Positions 9,462 through 22,165 of a stretch of DNA of 64,000 nt are shown piece by piece (position 1 is the stretch's first letter; every line of letters starts with the position of its first letter). The notes beneath the pieces were generated by a model. It saw only the letters and a program-made list of their open reading frames with translations. It did not search any database and was not told the origin of the DNA. Origin of the DNA: Erythroxylum novogranatense (taxonomy: Eukaryota; Streptophyta; Magnoliopsida; Malpighiales; Erythroxylaceae). A program made the position numbers and the translations under genes. Location: contig CM057224.1 of assembly GCA_029891385.1 (NCBI GenBank), forward strand, positions 36,709,005 through 36,773,004, written 5' to 3'.

Positions 9462-10339
9462 ATGTCGTCAACTAGCCCTAGGAGTGAGTCTAGACTTAGG
9501 GATGAAAGCACCTCCTCCTCCTCTTTCGACCCAAGAACCGGCGCCCGAAAGTGCGTTACAGATTGTTGGGCCACTTGAGATAACTGCGGAAGAGATGGAG
9601 GCACCGGAGGCAGGGGCCAATGAAGCACCGGACGTAGAGAAAGATGAGGAAATCGCGGCGGGTGACCGGAGAGATGGGCAAATCGTTGAGAAGCCACCGA
9701 GCGATTAATCGACAATGACCGAAAGAGAATTGAACCGATCGGTTATCAAAAACAATATTCCTTCATCTTGGGGACTCAGGTTGGCCGCAGAGAACGAGTG
9801 AATTCACAGCAATATGGGGGGGCTATTTTGTTGTTTCAGACAGCTTCTTCTTGATCGGTGGCATGAGGCTTCCATATGCTCCGATCATCGATGAGGTATG
9901 TTGCGCATACAAATTGAAGCCGAGCCAGATTCCCCTAATGGTTGGAGGTTCATGAACGGTCTCGCCCTGCTGTGCTATCATTTCGGGTGTCCTTCGTCGA
10001 TCGATATTCTGCGGCTTTTTCTAAGGATGAATCAAAGCTCGCTCACCGGGGCCAGGATCCCCCACTTCCAGTATAGAGATGCGTGGTATCGCCCTGCTGG
10101 AACAGCTTTGTCAATTAAGACATCGAGGATAAAATACTTCTTTGTGAGACACCCGGGATCTTCTTTCGAGTCCAGGCCATAGAGGTATCCCCTGTCTGAG
10201 GGATGGAACGACACTTCCAGTCTGTCTTTTACTGGAAAAGAGTCTGAAGTGATCGACCGAATTAAGGCGCTCGGTCGGTATAATTTCGATCGTCTTGTTT
10301 TGGGGTATAGTGGAGGGATATCAGTCAATACCTTTTAAT
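9462..10339 (+). pseudogene. Antisense gene of the Tat element, exon 1 (putative gypsy-type transposon domain)
   Basis: The ATG at 9462 opens a Ser-rich then acidic N-terminus. After frame breaks comes a globular part with SSWGLRLAAENE, RLPYAPIIDE, NGWRFMNGLALLCYHFG, and KYFFVRHPG. This matches the plant 'putative gypsy type transposon' family (Pfam Transposase_28 type) as I remember it, which is found as an extra gene in plant Gypsy elements. Its biochemical role is unknown. Frame shifts occur near 9580 and 9935, and a stop precedes the end. It runs opposite to gag-pol, as in other Tat-lineage elements such as Grande. Confidence 0.65.
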
Positions 10340-10466
10340 TAGCCCCGCCACGGATTAACGGACTAGAGGGAGAAACTACCCCTTCTGGTTGACTCCTCGT
10401 ACTTTAACTGCCTTGTTTCTTATGAATATTAGCTTCGGTTTCTGACCTGCTTTTATACTTGTGCAG
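10340..10466 (+). other. Likely intron of the antisense gene
   Basis: The stretch between the exon 1 homology and the ATG-containing exon 2 is pyrimidine-rich and ends in a good 3' splice site (TTTATACTTGTGCAG at 10466). The 5' splice site was not fixed. Confidence 0.4.
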
Positions 10467-10693
10467 ACATGGCGAAGCTCAGGAATTTCTCCTCGTCTTC
10501 CAATGCTCCCAAGGCTAAAGGCCAGCATAAAGTTGTCGGGCCTTCCTTAAAAGCGAAAGAGCGAAGCAAAAGCAAAAAGGTGGCGGTCAACCAAGATGTC
10601 GCTCAGCCAGTCATGCCTATTGAGTCCACGGCGTTTGTGATCCGATCGATCGATGAGGACCGAGCAATGATGGAAGAGGAGGAGGAGGTAGAG
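10467..10693 (+). pseudogene. Antisense gene of the Tat element, exon 2, left part
   Basis: It encodes a Ser/Lys-rich stretch (basic KAKERSKSKK) followed by an acidic run (MMEEEEEVE) and stops exactly at the chromovirus insertion. The 5 bases tagag before 10694 are repeated at 23470-23474. Reading continues in frame at 23475 with RPLKMKK, so the nested element interrupts an exon. Confidence 0.65.
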
Positions 10694-12891
10694 TGTAACA
10701 CCCAAATACCCCCTGAGAGGATACATGGATGCCACCCAAGACAGGACAAACAAATCAAAACATTTCACAAATGCATTTTTTAAAAACTAAACGTAACACA
10801 CATATAATACATCTCATAATTTCATAACCAAATCCAAAGAATATTTACAGGCCCAAACAAACCAAACAAAATACATTTTCGCGCGACACAAAACTCAGAC
10901 TCTTTTGGCCATTGCGGTTGACTTGTCCCAGTTCTTAATCTCTTAGCTCCAAACCTACACGGGGCAAATCCACCGTGCTAAACATATAACTTAGTGAGTA
11001 ATAACTAATCTATATTAACCGATTTCAGGAAACAGAAAGAATGCATTTTAGAACAGATTTTTATACTAAATGTAATCAGCGAACACGGAGATCCTTCAAA
11101 ATCGTAATATATTTTAGTTTATATCGTAATCAAATGATATCGAATACATAACAAATCAAACTATAAATCCATGAATGTAAATGGGTAACGGACTTATACA
11201 GAGATACCATAATTAGTATCGGCAGGAGAGACATATGTCTCGATATCGAGACACCAAAGTGTCAAATAACAGAGCAAATGCAGACCCTTCTAGCATGCCT
11301 ATTTACCCATAACTAGACTTAACAGTTGTAAAACAGAACAAGGTCATTTCAGTCATTTCATGTGCAGGCAAATAGCACTTCCAATAAATCAATCCTAGAT
11401 ATCATCTAGGTGTACCTAAAGTACTTACACTGAAATTTTCTACCTATATTACGTCTTCAAATTATCGACCAGACATTTACCTAAATCGCCCTTAGTGTTT
11501 ATTGTCCCGATAATATCTGGCAATGGTCTTTCCTCTATCATAGGGAACACGGACACAACTGAGTATGATGCATGTTCATGACAAATTTTCGGGATTAATC
11601 AACAGCTCATAGTACCAAATGATCCATGAAGTTTCAAGAAATTAGCGATACTGCGAGTATTCAAATGAAAGCAAGTCTTTACCAATTAAATCTGAAAATG
11701 TACAAATTCATTATACACTATAGAGAACTTATGAATAGATATGACATTAATTCTCAAATGCTATGCCAATAAGCAACATAAAGATCATAGGACATGCTAA
11801 AAAGAGAAAAAGAGTGCGAAATAATCATTTAGCTCTACACTAAGAATGAAACAAAGATACATAATAATAAAGTAGACAAAAAAATGAAATAGCGGACAAC
11901 ATTTGAAATTTGGTTTTCGTCAAGAATCACTTGTGAGGTAAGGGATGAAGTAAATGATGGAGGAATGGTATCTATTTATAGAGCATTTTTGTAAACTAGT
12001 CGTTTTTGTACCGTTAACTAGCCGTTATACATTTTAATAAATTATTTTTGGGTGAAAAAATACGTATGACTCATCGCTCACAAATACGCATTCTTTCGCT
12101 CACGGATCGTAAGCGTTCATCAGTAGCAAGACACTTGTTCATCGACATCGCTCATCATCTTCAACCTTCGACTTCAGACTCTGAAACTTCTTCTTTTCTT
12201 CTTTTTTTTTCACCTTCCTTCTTTAGTTTACAACTAACCTATTTAGCAATTCTAACCTGTCAGAATTTTCCTAATCTTCAAATATGATAAATCTAAACAA
12301 AACAAAACAAAGATGTAACTCACAGATGATAAACGAATCGTCAAATTCTACTTACCACTTTCCAAAGAAAACTCCAATAGCGGTGTTGGTGAGTGAATGA
12401 CTTCGCTATCTCTCTCGATGGATGGGTAAAGGAGGCATTCGGTGAGGAATAAACGATAATGTTCGATTTAAATCGTTATGTAGGTTTGGATGCGATATGA
12501 CTAATAAATGACTAATAGGTCCAAATAGTAATAAATAACCAAAAATATTGTTATGAATTCTTATGTGTAATAAATACCCAAAAGTTCCAGAAATTTTCCA
12601 AAAATTTACCAAAATTCCGTCAGAAAATAATGACTCTCAAAATAAATTGTCAACTCAAAACTAATCCTCCATTAATTTCTAAAAATATTTGAAGTATACA
12701 AAAATTACGAAAATTATAATAATACTGTCCAAATCAATCCGAAGTTTCATTAAACCAATTGACCTGGAAAATGCCATGAATGCATGCCAAAATACTTATG
12801 CACAATTTAAGCAACTAGTGAATAAGCAAAGAACAAACATAATTCGTACTAAATTTCTTTAATATTCTAACCCTTAATGTGGGGCGTTACA
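10694..12891 (-). repeat. 3' LTR of the chromovirus
   Basis: 2198 bp, near-identical to the other LTR apart from scattered substitutions and small indels. A minus-strand TATA-like CTATAAATAG lies at about 11971-11982. The preceding minus-strand purine tract (GGAGGAAAGAG, 12892-12902) is next to the codons for the typical pol-end motif. Confidence 0.88.
11971..11982 (-). promoter_or_regulatory. Candidate LTR TATA box
   Basis: The minus strand reads CTCTATAAATAG. The same word is conserved in the 5' LTR at about 18856-18867, the position that would drive element transcription. Confidence 0.5.
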
Positions 12892-12945
12892 ACTCTTTCC
12901 TCCTTAAGAAATTTCGTCCTCGAAATTCATACCTGATCTGAATAA

Positions 12946-13285
12946 TTACGGATACTGGGCCTTCATGATTTCCTCTGGTTCCCAGGTTGCTTCCTCAATT
13001 CCATGGTGTTGCCAGAGGACTTTTACCAATAGTACTGTCTTGTTCCACAATTGTTTCACTTCTCTGGCTAATATAGAAATTGGCCCTTCTTCATATGACA
13101 AATCCTGTTGCACCTGAATCTCTTGCATCGGAATCTTATGTGTGACATCAGACCGATATCTCCTCAACATATAAACATGGAACACATCATGCAATCTGGC
13201 CAATTCTCCAGGAAGAGCTAACTGATAAGCTACAGGTCCAACCCTCTTCAGAATTTCATAAGGACCAATGAATCGCGGACTAAGC
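12946..13285 (-). pseudogene. Chromovirus integrase C-terminus with chromodomain
   Basis: The minus-strand frame from 13203 reads ARLHDVFHVYMLRRY (the linker after the integrase core), then a chromodomain ending in VLWQHHGIEEATWEPEE. The aromatic and acidic residues (VLW, ATWEPE) of the chromodomain fold are present. In this family the domain steers integration to particular chromatin. A frame break near 13286 separates it from the core, while the preceding linker (13204-13285) is still recognisable on translation. Confidence 0.88.
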
Positions 13286-14259
13286 TTACCCTTCTTTCCG
13301 CTTCCATGGTGACACTTTCAGAAACACCTTATCACCCACTTGAAACTCAATATCCTTCCTTTTTAGATCAGCATAAGATTTCTGCCGATCACTAGCAGCT
13401 TTTAATCTCTGTTGAATTATCTGAATCTTTTCTTCTGTATCTTTCACAATGTCTGGCCCGATCATCTTATTTTCACTTAACTCCATCCAACATACCGGAG
13501 TTCTACATTTCCTACCATACAACACTTCATAAGGTGCCATACCGATGCTCGTCTGATAACTGTTGTTATAAGCAAACTCCATCAGAGTCAGATAATTATC
13601 CCAACTCCCGGAAAACTCTAACACACAACCCCTCAACATATCTTCCAAAATCTGTATAACTCGTTCTGACTGTCCATCTGTCTGGGGATGAAAAGCAGTA
13701 CTAAACTTAAGTTAAGTACCCAATGCTTCCTGTAAACTTTTCCAGAATCTCAAAGTAAATCGAGGATCACGATCATAAATAATCGATAATAGTACTCCAT
13801 GCAGTCTTACAATCTCATTCACATACAAATCTGCAAGCCTATCCAATGAATAGTCAGGACGAACAGGTAGAAAATGAGCAGATTTGGTGAACTTATCCAC
13901 AATAACCCATACAACATCATGTTTCCTTTGAGTAAGAGGAAGTCCAGTGACAAAGTCCATGGTAATGTTATCCCATTTCCATTGAGGAATAGGAATAGGA
14001 TTTAACAAACCAGATGGAACTCGGTGTTCACCTTTAACTCGCCGGGCATGTCGACATTTTCTACATAATCCACAACATCCGTTTCATACCGACCACCAAG
14101 AATATCGCTTCAAATCTCGATACATCTTGTTTCCACCCAGATGCATAGTAAAGATCGTATTATGAGCCTCAAACAATATCTTCTTCTTCGCTCATCATTA
14201 GCCGCACACACAACCGGTCCTTATAATACAATTCACCATCACCCCGCATGTAAAAATCA
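13286..14259 (-). pseudogene. Chromovirus integrase core
   Basis: Two frames carry the DDE core. 14008-13712 has TMDFVTGLP (first Asp) and YDRDPRFT (second Asp). 13648-13286 begins just after HPQTDGQSERVI (Glu) and runs through YNNSYQTSIGMAPYEVLYGRKC to the GPY/F-like linker. The catalytic triad is all recognisable but lies across frame breaks near 13700. Integrase inserts the cDNA into chromosomes; the N-terminal zinc finger region (about 14020-14250) is badly decayed. Confidence 0.85.
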
Positions 14260-14853
14260 TCATTTACCTTCCTGAGTAGCCAAGATAAGTAGTTGTAACT
14301 TATCATCAGCTCTTTGAGCATTACAAATCTCCTGTCTCAACGTGGGCCTTGCTATCAATTGAGCCATCAAGGCTCCATCAGATCCCAACTTCCATCCAAT
14401 ATGCTTCAGTGATAAAGCCGAGATAGTCTTTCGACTTAAGGCATCTGCTACAACATTAGCCTTACCCAGATGGTAGTCTACAATACAATCATAGTCTTTA
14501 AATAATTCCAACCAACGTCGTTGTCTCAAATTAAGTTCCTTCTGAGTAAGCAGATATTTTAGACTCTTATGATCTGTAAAAATTCTACACCTTTCACCAT
14601 ACAGATAGTGTCGCCAAATTTTTAAGGCAAACACTACTGCTGCAAGCTCCAGATCATAAGTAGGGTAATTATATTCATGAGTCTTTAGTTGCCGAGAAGC
14701 ATAAGCAACTGCCTTCCCTTCCTGCATCAAAACACAACCTAACCCAATCCTAGATGCATCAGTATACAGATCATACTCCTTACCAGAAGTAGGTTGAACT
14801 AATACAGGAGCTTCAGTAAGCATACATTTCAACCGATCAAAGCTACTCGACAT
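14260..14853 (-). pseudogene. Chromovirus RNase H domain
   Basis: A 197-codon open frame. It contains [18 protein letters not shown] (first catalytic Asp), [21 protein letters not shown] (Glu), [10 protein letters not shown] (Asp) and ADALSR at the end, the standard RT-connected RNase H that removes RNA from the RNA:DNA hybrid. It is the best-preserved domain of the element. The family pol continues upstream into RT, which is broken here. Confidence 0.88.
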
Positions 14854-15984
<1,131 letters not shown>

Positions 15985-16299
15985 TCAATTCAGAAACGTC
16001 AATCTAATCAGATCTGCTGCATACTCACTGCCTTGAATCATAATTGGACAATTCCTAACCACCTGATTCACCAACACACTACTGCCCAGAGGACTAGTTA
16101 CATGCATGTCATATTCTAACTGATCTATAAGTATCTCCTTATCAAACATTTCTCCAGCACAGATATATGAATGTGAAGATCTAGGATCAATTAATGCATA
16201 CAATTCAGAACCAAAGAGAGAAACCATACCAGCAATGACATCTGGTGCATCCTGATCCTCACGAGCTTTCATTGCACAAGCCCGAGTCAAGGTAAGCAC
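15985..16299 (-). pseudogene. Chromovirus aspartic protease
   Basis: A minus-strand frame of 104 codons reads SLFGSELYALIDPRSSHSYI, matching the family protease with an active site normally DTGATHSFI or DSGATHSFI. The Asp remains but the following Thr/Ser-Gly is Pro-Arg, so cleavage activity should be lost. The downstream VVRNCPIMIQG and ADLI fit the flap and end of the domain. Confidence 0.8.
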
Positions 16300-17464
16300 A
16301 CGGTGGTCGATTCACGCTTCGAAAAGAGCTCGGATTAGTCCTGTTCTGATTATATTCGCCTCGGCCTCTTCCTCGACCTCTGTTCCTAACTGAAGCATGC
16401 GAAACCTCTCCACTAGCTTCAGGCCATCCTGCATCGTCTCGAGGGCAATTTGCAACCATATGCTCCGTCTCGCCACAACGAAAACATGCACCAGTAGCTC
16501 TCCAAAGAGACACCCTAATGGTGAATAGGCGGTGTGGACACTCTGAGCACTATAACCTCGACCCCAGAGGAACCCCTACTAGAGGCGGTGTAGGAAAGTT
16601 TTGTTGCTTTCCCTCATCACAGATCTCTGAGCAACTCTCGGTGCAGATGAACTACTTTCCTGACTTCGTTTCTCCGAAGACTGACCTCCTCTATTAAAGC
16701 CCCTTCTCTGACTTCTTTCTTTCTTGATCGTCTTTTGTCTTTCTACTTTTATTGCAACCTGTACCAACTGATGGTAAGTAACGTGTTGTAACATAGAAAA
16801 CGCTGCCAAATGCTCCTTGATCGAATCATGCAATCCTCCTCGAATTGATGACATCGAACTCTTCAACAAGACAGATTCAGGGCATATTTATCGAGCCGAT
16901 TAAACTCCCGATCATACTCAAGAATGACAAACTCCTCTCGCTTAAGATTCAGAATTGCTTCCACCGATCCTTTCAGAAGCTTCCGTCACATACTTAGTTC
17001 TAAATTCTTGGGAAAAGAATTCCCAAGTCGAGGCACCGAATCGAGGACTCAGAAACAAATTTCCACCATTCATAAGCTCCTCAAGAAGGGAAACAAAGAC
17101 AATGAACCATCTGCTCTGCTGGACAACTAATCTCATCCAAGACCCTCTTCACCTTCTCAATCCGAACTTCGCCCTTCAGATTCCTTCGAGATGTCCCGAA
17201 AATTCTTCACCCCATACTTCCTCGCTTGATCAATCGGAGCCTTAGGTGTTGTCATTCGATGCAACAAGGTCATCATATCCGGGACAACTTAATCAAAGCT
17301 TCTCCTCGAGCTAGAGGAGGAGGTGGAACCTCGACTTCTCCTCGATTGACCTTGATGGTCCCGGTGTTTCGAACGTGTTTGCTCCTACCGACATTACTCT
17401 CGAACTTCACAACAATCTCGTGAGATCCTTCCATCGTGCTTACTATAGACAAAACATGGGACAC
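16300..17464 (-). pseudogene. Chromovirus gag
   Basis: Capsid region landmarks (17136-16942) include WEFFSQEFRTKYV, followed after frame breaks by TYHQLVQVAIKVERQK and a CCHC zinc knuckle, CFRCGETEHMVANCP (about 16486-16442), then an Arg/Gly-rich stretch. The N-terminus probably lies near 17430-17464. Nucleocapsid knuckles bind element RNA. Several stops and indels are present. Confidence 0.8.
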
Positions 17465-17547
17465 CGCATTAGGTCATAACACAACGTAAACACTCAACAG
17501 CAAACAATAGGCAAGTATTTGTTAAACCAGAACCGCCTAAATCAGGC

Positions 17548-17559
17548 GCTCTGATACCA
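17548..17559 (-). other. Primer binding site of the chromovirus
   Basis: The minus strand reads TGGTATCAGAGC four bases inside the 5' LTR edge, an exact match to the initiator tRNA-Met-type site used by many plant LTR elements. It fixes the element's direction. Confidence 0.85.
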
Positions 17560-19661
17560 AAAATGTAACACCCAAATACCCCCTGAGAGGATACATAGAT
17601 GCCACCCAAGACAGGACAAAGAAATCAAAACGTTTCACACATGCATTTTTTAAAAACTAAATGTAACACACATATAATACATCTCATAATTTCATAACCA
17701 AATCCAAAGAATATTTACAGGCCCAAACAAAATACATTTTCGCGCGACACAAAACTCAGACTCTTTTGGCCATCATGGTTGACTTGTCCATCCTTAATCT
17801 CTTAGTTCAACCTACACGGGCAAATCCATCATGCTAAGCATATAGCTTAGTGAGTAATAACTAATCTATATTAACCGATTTCGAGAAATGAAAAGAATGC
17901 ATTTTAGAACAGATTTTTATACTAAATGTAATCTATTGTAACACGGAGATCCTTCAAAATCGTAATATATTTTAGTTTATATCGAAATCAAACAGATATC
18001 GTAATACATAACAAATCAAACTATAAATCCATGAATGTAAATGGGTAACGGACTTATACAGAGATACCATAATTAGTATCGGCATGAGAGACATATGTCT
18101 CGATATCGAGACACCAAAGTGTCAAATAACGAGCAACAGCAGACCCTTCTAGGCATGCCTATTTACCCACAACTAGACTTAACGGTTGTAAAATGTAACA
18201 AGGTCATTTCACCATTTCATGCAGGCAAATAACACTTCCAATAAATCAATCCTAGATATCATCTAGGTGTACCTAAAGTACTTACACCGAAATTTTCTAC
18301 CTATATTACGTCTTCAAATTATCGACCAGACATTACTTACCTAAATCGCCTTAGTGTTTATTGTCCCGATAATATCCGGCAAAGGGTCTTTCCTCTATCA
18401 TAGGAACACGGACACAAATTATTATTGTGCTTAATTATCGTATGATAACTGAGTATGATGCATGTTCATGACAAATTTTGGGATTAATCAACAACTCATA
18501 GTACTAAATGATCCATGAAGTTTCAAGAAATTAGCGATCATGAGTATTCAAATGAAAGCAAGTCTTTACCAATTAAATCTAAAATGTACAAATTCATTAT
18601 ACACTAGAGAGAACTAATGAATAGATATGACATTAATTCTCAAATGCTATGCCAATAAGCAACATAAAGATCATAGGACATCTAAAAGAGAAAAAGAGTG
18701 CGAAATAATCATTTAGCTTTACACTAAGAATGAAACAAAGATACATAATAATAAGAAGTAGACAAAAAATGAAATAGCGGACAACATTTGAAATTTGGTT
18801 TTCGCCAAGAATCACTTGTGAGGTAAGGGATGAAGTAAATGATGGAGGAATGGTATCTATTTATAGAGCATTTTTGTAAACTAGCCGTTTTTGTACCGTT
18901 AACTAGTCGTTATACATTTTAATAAATTATTTTTGGGTGAAAAATACGATGACTACGCTCACAAATACGCATTTATTCTCGCTCACGGATCAGAAGCGTT
19001 CTCGTAACAAGACACTGTTCATCATCTTCAACCTTCGACTTCAAACTCTGAAACTTCTTCTTTTCTTCTTTTTTTTTCACCTTCCTTCTTTAGTTTACAA
19101 CTAACCTATTTAGCAATTCTAACCTATCAGAATTATCCTAAATCTTCAAACATGATAAATCTAAACAAAAACAAAAACAAAGATGTAACTCGCGTATGAT
19201 AAACGAACCGTCAAATTCTACTTACCAGCTTTCCAAAGAAAACTCCAATAGCAGGTGTTGGTGAGTGAATGACTTCGCTATCTCTACTGATGGATGGGTA
19301 AAGGAGGCATTCGGTGAGGAATAAACGATAATGTTCGATTTAAATCGTTGCGTGTAGGTTTGGATGCGATACAGCTAATAAACAGCTAATAGGTCCAAAT
19401 AGTAATAAATAACTAAAACATTGTTATGAATTCTTATGTAATAAATACCCAAAAGTTCCGAAAACTTTCAAAATTTACCAAAATTCCGTCAGAAAATAAT
19501 GACTCTCAAAATAAATTGTCAACTCAAAACTAATCCTCCATTAATTTCTAAAAATATTTGAAGTATACAAAAATTACAAAAATTATAATAATACTTTCCA
19601 AATCAATCCGAAGTTTCATTAAACCAATTGACCCGGAAAATGCCATGAATGCATGCCAAAA

Positions 19662-21431
19662 TGTTGGACCCCGATCTTTGAGTGAAAATTTGAATTATGA
19701 AAATAAAATTTAAGGAGTGCTTTGTGTATGTCTTGTATAAGAGATGACTTAAAATTTAAAGAATATTGAGAAGAAAAGAAATGATCTGATTTTGATATTT
19801 TTGAGGTTTCGAGTGGATTGGTATGGTTTATGAAATTAAGTAGATGAGTTGATTGAAATTAAGTTGAAAATCATGAATAAAAAGAGAAAGAGTGAAAATA
19901 TGAAAAAATTGTGAAATAGTTGACTTTTTGGCCTTTGAAAGTTGACTTTTGATTTAGGCATAATTTTGAAGAAATTGTATTTTATGGTATTGAATTTGTG
20001 AAAATTAGTTTAGGCCAATTTTAAGATTTGGGGATTTTTGAAATTGAGGATTTAGATGTCTTGGAATTAGTGTGAATTGATGAATTATGACATCAATTTT
20101 GAAAATTAAGTTATTTATGAGATTGAATTTGAGTGTATTGGTTTAGGTCGAATTTTTGAAATTGGGGATTTTAGGAATTCTGATTTTAGAAAGCTTTGAA
20201 GTATGATGTTTATGACTTTCCGATAGTTAAATTTGGAAATTTCGCAATTTATGATGTGGAATCTGGATTTTATGACTTAGGTCAATTTTAAATTGAAAGA
20301 AGGAAAGAAGCAAGGATCAATTGGAGCTTGAAATCAAGTTTGACATTTAATTCGAAAGTGGGTAGCCTATTTATATTTTGATTTATAGCAATATATGAAT
20401 TTTCAAAAATGAAAGAAAGCAAAAGTTTGGATTTTGATAAATTATTGTAAACGTTTGAAAATAAGAATTGATTAAGAATTTTGAAATTTTGATTTCATTT
20501 GCTTTCCTCAAAAATTATTATAAACTTAAATTCATTGTTTTAGGTGATTTGATAAATTGATAGAAATTTCGAAAATGCATTTGTTGTGTATGCATTGACA
20601 AATTATGCTAATTGTTGCATTGATTGATTGAATAAATTAAATTGTATGAAGTATTTGAATTGTGAGTTTGTTAGTATTCGATGAAATAACGTTAGAAAGG
20701 CAAGATTTTGAAAAGTGCCTTGGGCATTCTCAAATTTTGTTTTGATTATGTGTTATGTGGGTTTGGTAGGTCCTTTGTGAGTCGTCATTGCTCTATTTGT
20801 ATAGCCTTCGCCTTGCCGCTCGCTAGTGTACGGAGTTCGATTCGGACTCCCTCACGGCTATAATCGGACCGCTTCTGCGGAAAGTGTAATGCGCTCGCTC
20901 ACGATCGCATGTGATCAAGCATGCGGGAATGTACAAGATGCGTTATTTTAGACCGAACTGCACCATTCGATATGTTATGTGTTTTCAATTTTGTCTCTGA
21001 ATGTTGCATTCATATTTATGAAAATTTTGAGAAGTTTGAAAAAAAAATTATACCGGATTTTGGAATATGTCTTAGTTTAGATCTCCAACGCGACGCTTTT
21101 CGCTGTTCTTTATTTCCGGATGTCGGATGTGTTTGCTTTAGTTCGATCATTGCGTGTCCGCTTTGCGATTCAGATCCGATTCGCTTATTCGATTCGTTTC
21201 GATGTGTTTTCGTTTCGATTCTGTATTCGATTCGTGTTTCGTTTTATTTCGGTGTTCTGCTTGATTTCGTTTCGCTTCGAAATCTATTCGTTTGATTCGA
21301 TTAGTTATTGGCTTCCGCATTTTGTTTCCGCTTCAATATTTCGATGCGAAATTTCCGTTCCCATTCGATTCCGTTCCCTTCGTTCTCTTCGTTTTTCGGT
21401 TGGGATCCGGTTCCCGGATCGGGTCCCAACA
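19662..21431 (+). repeat. Left LTR of the short element
   Basis: It keeps the block with TAGGTCC, GCTAGTG and the CACGGCTATAATCGGACCGC words (about 20765-20900) that the LARD LTRs also carry (about 6450-6610), but lacks the block with the TCCGGACAGGAGGTCCG-like word. The box AAAAAAATTATACCG is at 21041-21055. Confidence 0.8.
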
Positions 21432-22165
21432 TTTATGGTATCATAGCCCAGTACTATGGTCTTAACTGGGCATAGAAGATTGATGAGAGTGTGTAAGGAT
21501 AAAAATTGAATTTGTGAGAATGTCAGAGCCCAGTATTATGATCATACTTGGGCATTATGGTTATTAAGAATGAATTTAGTGATTGTCTGAGTGAGTGAGG
21601 TTAAGAACTTTGATTGATTTTGGGTGTGTGTAAATGAACTTGAGCTTTGAAGTTCATGATGGCGATTTGATTTTGTACATGCAATTATGAGATGAGATTA
21701 AGGTTAAGAATTATGTTTGATTTAGGTTTATGATTATGAATTTGAGATTAGAATTTCTTGGTGAATTGGGAAGAACCTAATTGATAGTTTGGTTTAGATG
21801 GATTGTGAAAATGGAAATTTAGATTTGAATTACATGATGAATTTAGAGGAATCGATTTCGAATATGCATATGTGAGATGAAAATTTTGAAGAATGAGATA
21901 AATTGATAGAGAAATGTGTATAGAAATTCAAAGGATTAAGTGAAATGGTGATTTTGGTCCATGAGTCATTACGACGTGGACCATTGACTTGTTTGAAATG
22001 TTAAGGAAAAATGTGAGTCTGATATGATTTTGGATGGAGTAATTGATTTAAGAATTGAGAAATTATGAAGAGATTGAGAAAATATTATGAGAAGGAATTA
22101 GATACGAAATATTATGTTCTTAAGTGTGAATTTCGAGGACGAAATTCTTTTAAGAGGGGGAGAAA
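21432..22165 (+). mobile_element. Internal region of the short element
   Basis: Non-coding. The primer site is followed at once by a potential hairpin GCCCAGT / ACTGGGC (21446-21452 and 21465-21471). A second, diverged copy of this stretch, including the last bases of the primer site, lies at about 21522-21555. The region ends with the pol-end-like codons for FEDEI and the purine tract. Confidence 0.7.

Noticed and set aside
9440..9715. Minus-strand open frame opposite exon 1 of the antisense gene
   Set aside because: It mirrors the plus-strand coding sequence and has no family match.
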